Shown piece after piece: positions 18,141 through 26,586 of a stretch of DNA of 64,000 nucleotides. Source of the stretch: Amycolatopsis bartoniae. Its GTDB lineage: Bacteria > Actinomycetota > Actinomycetes > Mycobacteriales > Pseudonocardiaceae. The position numbers and the translations under genes were made by a program. The DNA lies in contig NZ_JACHWH010000003.1 of NCBI RefSeq assembly GCF_014191255.1, forward strand, positions 563,501-627,500, given 5' to 3'. Numbering within the stretch: the stretch's first letter is position 1; each line of letters starts with the position of its first letter. Under the pieces are notes generated by a model. That model was not told the origin of the DNA and did no database searches. It saw only the letters and a list, made by a program, of their open reading frames with translations.

Positions 18141-18342
18141 TCCACATGCTGACCAAGACCCCGCTGGTCGACCAGTGGACCAGCCGCGCCCGGCTGCTAA
18201 CAGGAGTGCCTCCGTGCGTCCCGACCATGATGCTGGCGTGTCCCACGGGGAAGTGCACGGCTGCCCGCCGCTCCTGCCGGGTAACGGCAGATGTGGGGTG
18301 AACCGATAGCCCACTACGGTTACAGCGAGTAGAAAGGGCCTC

Positions 18343-20772
18343 ATGGTCGACTACCTGGAGGACGAGACATGCCGCCGGTTCGTGCTCCCCGCGCTCGATA
18401 GAGCCGGGTGGAACGAGGACCAGATCGCCCCCCAGTACACGATCAACGCTGGCCGTATCCGGGTTACGGCGCGAGGCCACCAGCGGGATCAGGAGCTGCG
18501 CGCCGACTACGCCTTGGAGTACGAGCCGGGCCTGGTCATCGGCGTCGTAGAGGCGAAGCGGACCCGCAAGGATGCCCAAGACGGCATCGAGCAGGCCAAG
18601 CGGTACGCGGTCAAGCTGGACGTGCCCTTCGCGTACGCCACCAATGGCACGATGATCTACGAGATCGACTTGGCGACGGGCATGATTACGGAGGTCCAGG
18701 GCTTTCCCAGCCCGGACGAACTCTGGTCGCGGTACCGGTCAGCCAAGGGCGTCGCCGACGGTCTGCCGAGTGAACTGCTCACAGCACCTTTCGACGCAAG
18801 CTTGCGGAACTGGGACAATACGCCCAAACGACCTCGTTATTACCAGCAAGTAGCCGTCAACCGTGCCGTCCACGCGATCGCCCGGGGTGACACACGCATC
18901 CTGCTGGTCCTGGCGACCGGTACGGGCAAGACGCTGGCCGCATTCCAAATTGTCTCGAAGCTGTGGCATTCCCGGTGGACCCGTGGGCGTAAACCTCGCG
19001 TACTGTACCTGGCTGACCGGAACATCCTGGTGGACCAACCCAAGGACGAGTACTTCGAACCGGTATTTGGTGAGGCCGTCTACAAATTGGGTGGCGGTGA
19101 GGCCAAACACGGCCGCAACATCTACTTCGCACTCTACCAGTCCATGGACCAGCCCGGCGACCAAGAAGCACTGTTCAAGCAGTACGACCCCGACTACTTT
19201 GACCTCATCATTGTCGACGAATGCCACCGCGGCAGTGCCCGCGAAGACTCGCAGTGGCGGAATATCTTGGAGCACTTCTCGCCGGCGACCCAGATTGGTC
19301 TCACTGCCACGCCCGTCAGCTCACGTGACGCGGATACGTACCACTACTTCGGCGACCCGATCTATGAATACTCACTGGCACAAGGAATCGAAGATGGGTT
19401 CTTGGCGCCATACCGGGTCCGAAAGGTGCGCCTCAATGTCGACATGACAGGCTGGCGACCTGAGCCAGGCCAGCGCGACATCTACGGCAAAGAACTTCCC
19501 GACGATCTATACGGCCCGCGCGAGTACGAGCGAATTATAGCGATTCTGGAACGTACGGGAGAAGCGGCGCAGTATCTCACCGAATATTTGTATAATGCCG
19601 ACCGTATGGGTAAAACCATTGTGTTCTGTGAGAACACAGACCATGCCGGCCGGATGATGCAGGCGCTACACAATGCAAATCGAGACATGGTGCGACGGTA
19701 TCCTAACTATGTCTGTCGTATTACCGCCAGGGACGAGTCAGTAGGCAGGGCCTTGCTGGACGGTTTCCGAAAGGTTGACAGCGATCAACCCGTTATCGCT
19801 GTGACATCCAGACTGTTGTCGACTGGTGTTGACATCCCCACCGTCCGTAACATCGTGCTGTTTCGCCGCATCGCGTCAATGCCCGAGTTCAAGCAGGTCA
19901 TCGGCCGCGGCACCCGCTTGTTCGAGGATGCGGGCAAGCTGAGTTTTGACATCATCGATTTCGTCGAGGCCACCAGGCTGTTCAACGATCCCGGCTTCGA
20001 CGGCATCCCCATCCGTGTATTCCGCGATGATACCGACGAAACCGGTCACCTGATTGAAACGGAGGCCGAGGAAACCGAGCAGGACGCCGAGGGGGAGGTC
20101 ACCTCTGAATGTGACGACTCAGCGCCGACTCCTGACGACCCGCGCCCGGCGGACCAGGTTGTCGACCCTGACCAGATCAACAACATCATCGCACGCGGAC
20201 GTCGGTACTACGTCAAGGACGTGCCGGTTTACGTCTGGGGCGATGCCTTCTACCTGGCCGAAGGCGATGGCACCCGGCTCCGGCTGGTCGAGTACCGACA
20301 GTACGTCAAGGAGCGAGTGCTTGAGCTGCACCTCAGCCCGACCGAGCTGCGCAGCCAATGGGCTCAGGCCAAGGCCCGCGGCGAGCTCACCGAGAAGCTG
20401 GGGGGCGAGTACGGGGTCAGCGTCGAGGAGTTGGCGGAGCAACTCGGCCGACCCGAGGCCGACCCAATCGACCTCCTGATCCATGTTGCGTGGGACGCCG
20501 CGCTAGTGACCAGGGAAGAGCGTGCCCGGCGGGTGCGCCGTGAGCACCGCAAGTTCTTGGAGTCGTTCGGCCCGGAAGCGGAGCAGATCCTGGAGCGGGT
20601 ACTGGAGCAGTACGCATCGCACGGCCCCGATGAGCTTTCACCGCAGGTCCTGCGGCTTGCGCCATTCACCGAGATGGGCAGCGTCGTTGAACTCGCTGGT
20701 AGGTTCGGCGGCGCTGAGGATCTGAAGCAGGCCCTTGACCAGCTCGGACAGCACATCTACGACGTGGCGTAA
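18343..20772 (+). CDS. hsdR: type I restriction endonuclease R subunit (EcoEI type)
   Basis: 809-aa motor/nuclease subunit. The N-terminal HSDR_N nuclease has D55 and E70-x-K72 (PD-ExK type). The SF2 helicase shows ATGTGKT at 191-197, DECH at 292-295, TATP at 321-324 and VIGRGTR near 520. The C-terminal EcoEI_R_C region binds the methylase. With HsdM and HsdS it translocates and cuts unmethylated DNA. All motifs are intact and length suits the type IB family. An 86-bp gap separates it from hsdM. Codon use is less GC-biased than in flanking core genes, consistent with acquisition. Confidence 0.93.
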   Translation: MVDYLEDETCRRFVLPALDRAGWNEDQIAPQYTINAGRIRVTARGHQRDQELRADYALEYEPGLVIGVVEAKRTRKDAQDGIEQAKRYAVKLDVPFAYATNGTMIYEIDLATGMITEVQGFPSPDELWSRYRSAKGVADGLPSELLTAPFDASLRNWDNTPKRPRYYQQVAVNRAVHAIARGDTRILLVLATGTGKTLAAFQIVSKLWHSRWTRGRKPRVLYLADRNILVDQPKDEYFEPVFGEAVYKLGGGEAKHGRNIYFALYQSMDQPGDQEALFKQYDPDYFDLIIVDECHRGSAREDSQWRNILEHFSPATQIGLTATPVSSRDADTYHYFGDPIYEYSLAQGIEDGFLAPYRVRKVRLNVDMTGWRPEPGQRDIYGKELPDDLYGPREYERIIAILERTGEAAQYLTEYLYNADRMGKTIVFCENTDHAGRMMQALHNANRDMVRRYPNYVCRITARDESVGRALLDGFRKVDSDQPVIAVTSRLLSTGVDIPTVRNIVLFRRIASMPEFKQVIGRGTRLFEDAGKLSFDIIDFVEATRLFNDPGFDGIPIRVFRDDTDETGHLIETEAEETEQDAEGEVTSECDDSAPTPDDPRPADQVVDPDQINNIIARGRRYYVKDVPVYVWGDAFYLAEGDGTRLRLVEYRQYVKERVLELHLSPTELRSQWAQAKARGELTEKLGGEYGVSVEELAEQLGRPEADPIDLLIHVAWDAALVTREERARRVRREHRKFLESFGPEAEQILERVLEQYASHGPDELSPQVLRLAPFTEMGSVVELAGRFGGAEDLKQALDQLGQHIYDVA

Positions 20773-20858
20773 CGTCCCGACTACAAACTTCCGGCACAAG
20801 CACGGCGAGGCCGGCTGGCCGACGTGACCATGTTCGATACGGTAGCGCGACTATCGAC

Positions 20859-22466
20859 GTGAGCGAAGATCGACGTGAGCAAGATGGAGCTGTTGTGACC
20901 ACCGAGCAGGGTGAACTGATCTCTCTACCGCCGCAGGCGCGAGGAGGGCGACGAGCATCTCGTAAGGCCCGCAACGGCCAGACCACTAGTGCGCGCCTCA
21001 GCGCGGTGATCAAGTCCGCGCGGGACCTGATGCGCACCGATGAGGGTCTCAACAGTGACTTGGAGCGTCTGCCGCAGCTCTCCTGGCTGCTCTTCCTCCG
21101 GGCGTTCGATGCGCTGGAGGCCGAGCGCGAGATCACTGAAGTGAACTATCGCCCGGCGATTGAGGCCCCATACCGATGGCGGGACTGGGCAGCCGACCCT
21201 GACTTCACTGGTGACGATCTCCTCACATTCGTCAACAGCCACCTGCCGGACGACCGAGACAAGCCCGGTCTGCTCCCGTATCTGCGCAGCCTGTCAAGCG
21301 ACAAGGCCGACGACCCTCGTAACGTGCTCTCCGCCGTGTTCCAGGAGATCTACAACCGGATGCTCTCCGGCTTCCTCCTCCGTGATCTGGTCACCAAGAT
21401 TGACGAGATCGACTTCACGTCGGCTGATGACATCCACACTATGGCGTACCTATACGAGTCGCTGCTCAAGGAGGTTCGTGACGCCGCTGGTGACTCGGGT
21501 GAGTTCTACACGCCGCGGCCGGTCATCCGCTTCATGGTGGAGCAGAGCTTCCTGGAACTCGGTGAAAGTATTCTTGATCCGGCGTGCGGCACTGGTGGCT
21601 TCTTGCTTGAAGCATATGAGGAGCTGGAGAAAAAAGTCCGGACAGTTGTACAACGTCGGCAACTGCACAAGAACCTCCGCGGTATCGAGAAGAAACCGCA
21701 ACCTTACCTTATGTGCATGATGAACCTCGTGCTACACGGCATCGAGTCGCCTAATGTCATCCGCACCAATGCTCTCGTCAGGATGAGTGATGAGAACAAC
21801 CCAGCATCTCGTGTAAATGTCGTTTTGACTAACCCGCCATTCGGTGGCGAGGAAGAAAATTCGGTCTCGCAGCGATTTGCTGAAGGGTATCGCACGAAGG
21901 AAACTGCGTGGTTGTTCCTCCAGGCGGTTATCGACAAGCTGAAGCCTGGCGGCCGATGCGCAATCGTGTTGCCGAACGGTATTCTGTTCGGCGATGGCGT
22001 AGGAATTCGCATCAAGGAAAAGCTACTGCGTGAATGCAATCTACATACAGTCGTTCGCCTACCTCAAGGCGTCTTCGCGCCGTATACGCTAATCCCTGCG
22101 AACCTCTTGTTCTTTGAAAAGTCCGGCCCAACAAAGGATGTGTGGTTTTACGAGATTCTTCCTCCCGAGGGGCGCAAAGGCTACACCAAGACAAAGCCAA
22201 TGCGGTACGAAGAGTTCGCTGACTGTGCCGCATGGTGGGGTGGCAAGGACCGCGTTAGTCGTATAGAGAATGGTCGCGCGTGGCGGACGTCAGTCGCTGA
22301 CCTGACGGCTAACGGTTACAACCTTGACCTGACCAACCCAACTGCTGCGGATGATCTTGCCCATCGGCCACCCCAAGAACTTCTGGCTGATCTTGTCGCC
22401 ACCGAGAGGGAAGTCCTCGATCTTCTAACCGAGCTTGAGAAGAAACTGGAGGCGGGGCGTGACTAA
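20859..22466 (+). CDS. hsdM: type I DNA adenine methyltransferase M subunit
   Basis: 535 aa. N-terminal HsdM helical domain, then SAM motif DPACGTGGF at 240-248 and the N6-adenine motif NPPF at 325-328. Methylates the recognition site chosen by HsdS. The start GTG 20859 is the first of several candidates; a later GTG at 20874 is possible, since residues 1-30 are not conserved. The end overlaps hsdS by 8 bp, so M and S are translationally coupled. Intact. Confidence 0.94.
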   Translation: MSEDRREQDGAVVTTEQGELISLPPQARGGRRASRKARNGQTTSARLSAVIKSARDLMRTDEGLNSDLERLPQLSWLLFLRAFDALEAEREITEVNYRPAIEAPYRWRDWAADPDFTGDDLLTFVNSHLPDDRDKPGLLPYLRSLSSDKADDPRNVLSAVFQEIYNRMLSGFLLRDLVTKIDEIDFTSADDIHTMAYLYESLLKEVRDAAGDSGEFYTPRPVIRFMVEQSFLELGESILDPACGTGGFLLEAYEELEKKVRTVVQRRQLHKNLRGIEKKPQPYLMCMMNLVLHGIESPNVIRTNALVRMSDENNPASRVNVVLTNPPFGGEEENSVSQRFAEGYRTKETAWLFLQAVIDKLKPGGRCAIVLPNGILFGDGVGIRIKEKLLRECNLHTVVRLPQGVFAPYTLIPANLLFFEKSGPTKDVWFYEILPPEGRKGYTKTKPMRYEEFADCAAWWGGKDRVSRIENGRAWRTSVADLTANGYNLDLTNPTAADDLAHRPPQELLADLVATEREVLDLLTELEKKLEAGRD

Positions 22467-23610
22467 CTACCCGCGGCGGGCTCTCGGTGAAGCATTGGCG
22501 CTCGACTTGGACGAAGTTCGAGTCGATGACAATAGTACCTACAAGATTGCGGGTGTATACGGGTTCGGTCGCGGACTCTTTAAGCGAGAAGCAATTAAAG
22601 GAAATGATACTAGTTACAAGAAACTCAATCGCCTCCATGGTGGCCATATTGTAATGAGTAGGCTGAAGGCATTTGAGGGTGCCATCGCGGCGGTGCCTGA
22701 TCAGTTTGAGGGCTGGTTTCTGTCGCAGGAGTTCCCGACTTTCCGCGTCGACGAATCTCAAGCTTACGTCGGATACATTCGATACATTTGCGGATGGCCA
22801 GAATTCTGGACGATGCTGAGCAGTGAGTCCAAAGGGATCGGATCTCGTCGGGAGCGTGTTAGTGCCGAACGTCTTCTGTCAATCAGGGTTCCACTCCCGA
22901 ATCTAGAAGAGCAGCATCGGATCGCCGCAGAATTGGATTCTGCCTTTAGCAACCTCGATCGGGCTCACCAATTGCGATCCCAGATGCGAAGGAAATCTGC
23001 TGCATTAGTCGAAGCGCTGATGTCTACTTCCGTCGACAGTGCAGAAAACGAGGTTCGCCTGTGTGATGTTCTCCGGCTTGAGCGCCGGCCGGTCCAAGTA
23101 AACCCAAGCGGCAATTACCGTGAGATCGGAGTCAAGTCGTTCGGAAAGGGAATCTTTCACAAGGCGCCTATCTCCGGCGTCGAATTGGGCGCCAAGCGAG
23201 TATTCCACATCGAGCCAGGTGATTTGGTCTTCAGTAACGTATTCGCATGGGAGGGTGCGGTGGCCGTCGCCTCCGAGGCAGAGCGCGGCTTCATTGGTTC
23301 TCATCGGTTTATGACTTACCGCGTTAACAGTGAAATCGCGGATCGTGACTACCTCTTTCACTACTTTACTAGCAGGCTGGGACTTGAAACGATCAGGCGA
23401 GCTTCACCAGGATCGGCCGGACGTAATAGAACGCTTGGTATTGAAGCATTCGCTCGTGAAAAAGTACGCCTGCCCGATACTGAGAAGCAAAAGAATATTG
23501 GAGCCATGCTGACCGCGTTGCGAGAGAAATTGGAGTCCGCTAAAAGTGATGAGCATCTGGAGGCGTTGCGCTTGTCACTCCTGAATGCTGCGTTCACAGG
23601 CCAGTTGTGA
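22459..23610 (+). CDS. hsdS: type I specificity subunit S
   Basis: 383 aa with two target recognition domains (about 5-150 and 200-345). Each is followed by a conserved helical spacer: RVPLPNLEEQHRIAAELD, then a coiled coil with RAHQLRSQMRR, and at the end VRLPDTEKQKNIGAMLTAL. The GTG at 22459 overlaps hsdM. This is the most AT-rich stretch of the window (43% GC at 22561-22620) and it uses TTA codons, the usual sign of recently exchanged specificity genes. The DNA target cannot be predicted from sequence alone. Confidence 0.9.
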   Translation: MTNYPRRALGEALALDLDEVRVDDNSTYKIAGVYGFGRGLFKREAIKGNDTSYKKLNRLHGGHIVMSRLKAFEGAIAAVPDQFEGWFLSQEFPTFRVDESQAYVGYIRYICGWPEFWTMLSSESKGIGSRRERVSAERLLSIRVPLPNLEEQHRIAAELDSAFSNLDRAHQLRSQMRRKSAALVEALMSTSVDSAENEVRLCDVLRLERRPVQVNPSGNYREIGVKSFGKGIFHKAPISGVELGAKRVFHIEPGDLVFSNVFAWEGAVAVASEAERGFIGSHRFMTYRVNSEIADRDYLFHYFTSRLGLETIRRASPGSAGRNRTLGIEAFAREKVRLPDTEKQKNIGAMLTALREKLESAKSDEHLEALRLSLLNAAFTGQL

Positions 23611-23636
23611 AGCAGGTTCGAAGTAACCTGGGAATG

Positions 23637-25262
23637 CTAATATTTCTCTCCCATCAACTTCATCGCCCGCTGGTGGAGAGTCTTTGAGCGAGCAACCAGG
23701 AAGCCTTCGTAGTCGTCTCGCATGGCAGCGTCGAACGCCTCATCCGAGACGAGGCAGGAAGTAAGCCGCTCACGTACCACGTCCTCACCATCCGTATCGC
23801 ACAGATCCTGCAAGTATCGGGACGGCACCTGGTCAGAGATCCAGATGTTGCTGATCGATGTCAGCATGATGATGTTGGCAGGAACATTCGCCTGGTCAGC
23901 GGAGACGCCTTGGCGTTTGAGGAACGCCTTCGGGAAGAAGTGGTGCCACTCTTTATCATTAGCCCATAGCAGGGCCTTACCAGGGTCAATGGCGAGGCCG
24001 GTGCGTAGGTCCATAGGACCGGCACCAGCCAGCATCAAGGCGAGCATCTTCGAGATGGCGTTGTCCGAGCGGAACGGCGTGCGCCGCCAGATATCGCTGC
24101 GGGGCAGCGCAAGCGGGGCACCAACCTCGTCCGTGGTACCGGCCGCAAACTCACGAATTGCCTCACGATCGGCCGCCATCTGCGGCGTACCCCATCCGCC
24201 GCGGAAGCGACCATCCAGGACTGAGCGCCAGAACCAGCGCCGGATCGCCGCGTACTGGACGGAGTTCGGCTTGGGAAGCCGTCCGAAGATGGTGGTCAGT
24301 ACCGCGAACTGGGCGTCGTATGGAAGGGCCACCGATGTGGGGGTCTTGATCTCGGTTGTGAGGAAGTCGACGGCGTGCCGGGCTGCGTCGCCAGTTTGCC
24401 TAACGACAGCATCCAGGGCGTCCTTCTCAAGGCTGCGGAGTTGCTCGATGTTCTCCCGTGAGAAGCCGAAGCCGGCAACAGCCGAGATGGCGCGCAGGAG
24501 CACCTTAGAGTCGATCTTGCCGTAGTTCTTCTCATCGAGAACAGCGAGAATAGCGTCAATTGAGTCAAGCAGGTCGAAATCTGGGCGCCATGTCGCGGCC
24601 CGCATGAGCTCAACGATCGTGAGCGGCGTGCCGGTGCTGTTGATGCGCTCAAAAACCGGTGCAATGGCCTCGATCGGCATGTCGCCGAGAGTGACAACAG
24701 CGATTGAATAATCCTGGAACACGTTGAGGAGCCGGTCGCCTTCATCCCGCAACTCCTGACTGTCCAGCCTGCTCAACCAGCGAAAGTAGGCACTCGGGTC
24801 AGACAGCAACCGTACAGGCACCTGGTGAGGCGGCGGGTCATCCAGCGAGTTGACATGGAGAAACGACTGCTGTTCCAAGTCGTAGGCCACGTTCCATTGG
24901 CTGACGGGGTCTCCGTTTGGTCGCCAGTACAAGGCACCGCAGATGGTGGAGAGCCGCTGCTGTCCGTCCAACAAGTAGTTGACCGGGTAGCCGGGAGGCC
25001 GTGAAGCGATTGAGAGTCCCGCGATGGTCCGTTCGCTGGCCAGTTCCTGCGTGCTGCGCCAAAGCAGAATGCTGCCGATGGGATAGTTCCGCGCGACCGA
25101 GTCCAGAAGATCGAGTACCTGCTTCCGGTTCCACACGAATCCCCGCTGGAACTTCGGCAACAGGATGTCACCGTCCAGTACACGGTGCGCCAGCTTGGCG
25201 ATCCGAGGAACGCTCGGCTCCGGATCACGGGCGACGGGGTCGCGTCCGAGGCTGGGCAACAT
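23637..25262 (-). CDS. DUF262 / GmrSD-like restriction nuclease
   Basis: 541 aa. The N-terminal ParB-like DUF262 domain has FQRGFVWNRKQVLDLLDSV and the DGQQR motif at 99-103. The C-terminal HNH-like DUF1524-type domain carries WHHFFPK at 439-445 with downstream Asn residues in SISNIWISDQVPSRY. GmrSD-type (type IV) enzymes use NTP hydrolysis by the DUF262 part and cut modified phage DNA. The gene faces hsdS with a 26-bp gap, so the type I system and a modification-dependent nuclease would cover both unmodified and modified phage DNA. Activity and target are inferred. Confidence 0.82.
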   Translation of the reverse strand: MLPSLGRDPVARDPEPSVPRIAKLAHRVLDGDILLPKFQRGFVWNRKQVLDLLDSVARNYPIGSILLWRSTQELASERTIAGLSIASRPPGYPVNYLLDGQQRLSTICGALYWRPNGDPVSQWNVAYDLEQQSFLHVNSLDDPPPHQVPVRLLSDPSAYFRWLSRLDSQELRDEGDRLLNVFQDYSIAVVTLGDMPIEAIAPVFERINSTGTPLTIVELMRAATWRPDFDLLDSIDAILAVLDEKNYGKIDSKVLLRAISAVAGFGFSRENIEQLRSLEKDALDAVVRQTGDAARHAVDFLTTEIKTPTSVALPYDAQFAVLTTIFGRLPKPNSVQYAAIRRWFWRSVLDGRFRGGWGTPQMAADREAIREFAAGTTDEVGAPLALPRSDIWRRTPFRSDNAISKMLALMLAGAGPMDLRTGLAIDPGKALLWANDKEWHHFFPKAFLKRQGVSADQANVPANIIMLTSISNIWISDQVPSRYLQDLCDTDGEDVVRERLTSCLVSDEAFDAAMRDDYEGFLVARSKTLHQRAMKLMGEKY

Positions 25263-26537
25263 GTGAGCTCCTAGGTGATCAAGTCGTGACCAGCGATTCT
25301 ACTGCCGACCATGCCACAGGGGGCCGACAGAACAGCCTGTCGGGTCAAGAAAACGCACCACCACTGATGTGCAGGCCCGTCATCCCTTGGTCGTGCCCGT
25401 GCTGATGGTCACCGTGCTGGTGCCCCCAAGACCGGCCGGGCGGCGGCTACGTCTATGGCCGATGCCAGGCCACCGAATTGCGCCGCGCCGCCCTGATAAA
25501 CATCGCCCCGGCCTTGTGATGCTGGCCGCCAAACAGGCCGTCCGCAACCAGGCTCGCCTGGCCACGCCGCCGACGCCACCGCTGCTCGGGCAGCCTTCGA
25601 TCGAGCACCCGACCTAACGCCCTGAGCGTCCGATCGTGCTGGAAGGGCGTTACGCCGGAGGCGGCACACGCCCGCCGACCCGGTAGGGGCTGGGCCAACA
25701 GGGCGGCCGTGACTGGCGTCAACACGTTGCGCTCCGCGGCTGATCAACCGGGCCAGCGGCGGGCACTGTCCTGTGATGACGACGGGCGCCGTGGCCTGTC
25801 CAACATTCTCATGCTGAAATGATCAGAGCCAGCCGACCTCACGTTCGGAGGCAGGTCGCCACTGTGCGGCAGGTGGGGGGGCATATCGCCGAATGCCCAT
25901 TGTTGGACCAGCAGCCGCAATTGCGGAATCGAAATGAACGATTCCGTTGGAAACCGCTTCACAACTGGGTTTGCGGCATCTTGGGTCAGCAGGACGTCGT
26001 CGCGGCCGGCATCGCCATGCGTCACCCGCTTTTACTATGATCTGCCGATTCTCGGTGACGAGACGATCGAGCTGGCCGTCTACAGTGCTGGCGGCCCCCG
26101 TCGATACGGAGGTTGGGATGAGCTAGCGGCTACATTGCCGACGCTAGACCGCGGATTCGACCTGATCCTCTGCGCAGAGCCGCAGCGCTTCTTTACCCGC
26201 AAGGCCGCAGTTGGACTCCGGCGCGAACAGGTTGCCGCCCAGCACGGTGGGTCGGTCGTGTTCACCGACGAGCCGTGGCTTGACCATCTGCCGCCGTTGT
26301 CGGCCAGCCGACGTGTGCTCGACCGGGTTCGGATCGCGCTCGCCGAGGAGGACTTCCTGACCGCCCGGCATCAGAGGTGGGTCGGCGATGGGTGATGGGC
26401 CACGTCGCGACGAGGTGACGGGGCGACTGGAACCCCGTCCCCGACCCGGAGATGGTCTTCGGCATCCAGACTCTCGACGGGCCGGAAGGCCAACGGCTGG
26501 CTGAACAGCAGACACGAGTCATGAGGGAGGTGATCGA
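25263..26537. other. low-information stretch between restriction island and recombinase
   Basis: About 1.27 kb without a convincing gene up to 25933. An open frame from 25369 to 25617 encodes LAAKQAVRNQARLATPPTPP and may be the tail of a lost gene, but I do not recognise it. The second half holds two weak candidate genes listed separately (25934 and 26452). I see no terminator or inverted repeat of note here. It is probably eroded element DNA. Confidence 0.5.
25934..26395 (+). CDS. hypothetical element protein
   Basis: 153-codon frame, not recognised. The first 30 residues look random; from about base 26030 the sequence becomes protein-like (LPILGDETIELAVYSAGG, FDLILCAEPQRFFTRKAAVG, FTDEPWLDHLPP). 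The real gene may therefore begin elsewhere or be a fragment. It lies upstream of the recombinase in the same direction, the usual place for small element-borne helper genes. No domain assignment is offered. Confidence 0.35.
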   Translation: MNDSVGNRFTTGFAASWVSRTSSRPASPCVTRFYYDLPILGDETIELAVYSAGGPRRYGGWDELAATLPTLDRGFDLILCAEPQRFFTRKAAVGLRREQVAAQHGGSVVFTDEPWLDHLPPLSASRRVLDRVRIALAEEDFLTARHQRWVGDG

Positions 26538-26586
26538 ATGGCTAGCCTGGAACAAATCCAGGCGTGGGCACGACAATGCGGCGTAG
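26452..26586 (+). CDS. small hypothetical peptide overlapping the recombinase start
   Basis: 44 codons beginning MVFGIQTLDGPEGQRLAEQQ and continuing TRVMREVIEWLAWNKSRR. The composition looks coding, and the frame ends 49 bp inside the recombinase gene. A TGA at 26416 sits upstream in frame, so ATG 26452 is the only start available and its ribosome site is poor. It may be the tail of a longer gene that has lost its front. Confidence 0.3.
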   Translation: MVFGIQTLDGPEGQRLAEQQTRVMREVIEWLAWNKSRRGHDNAA

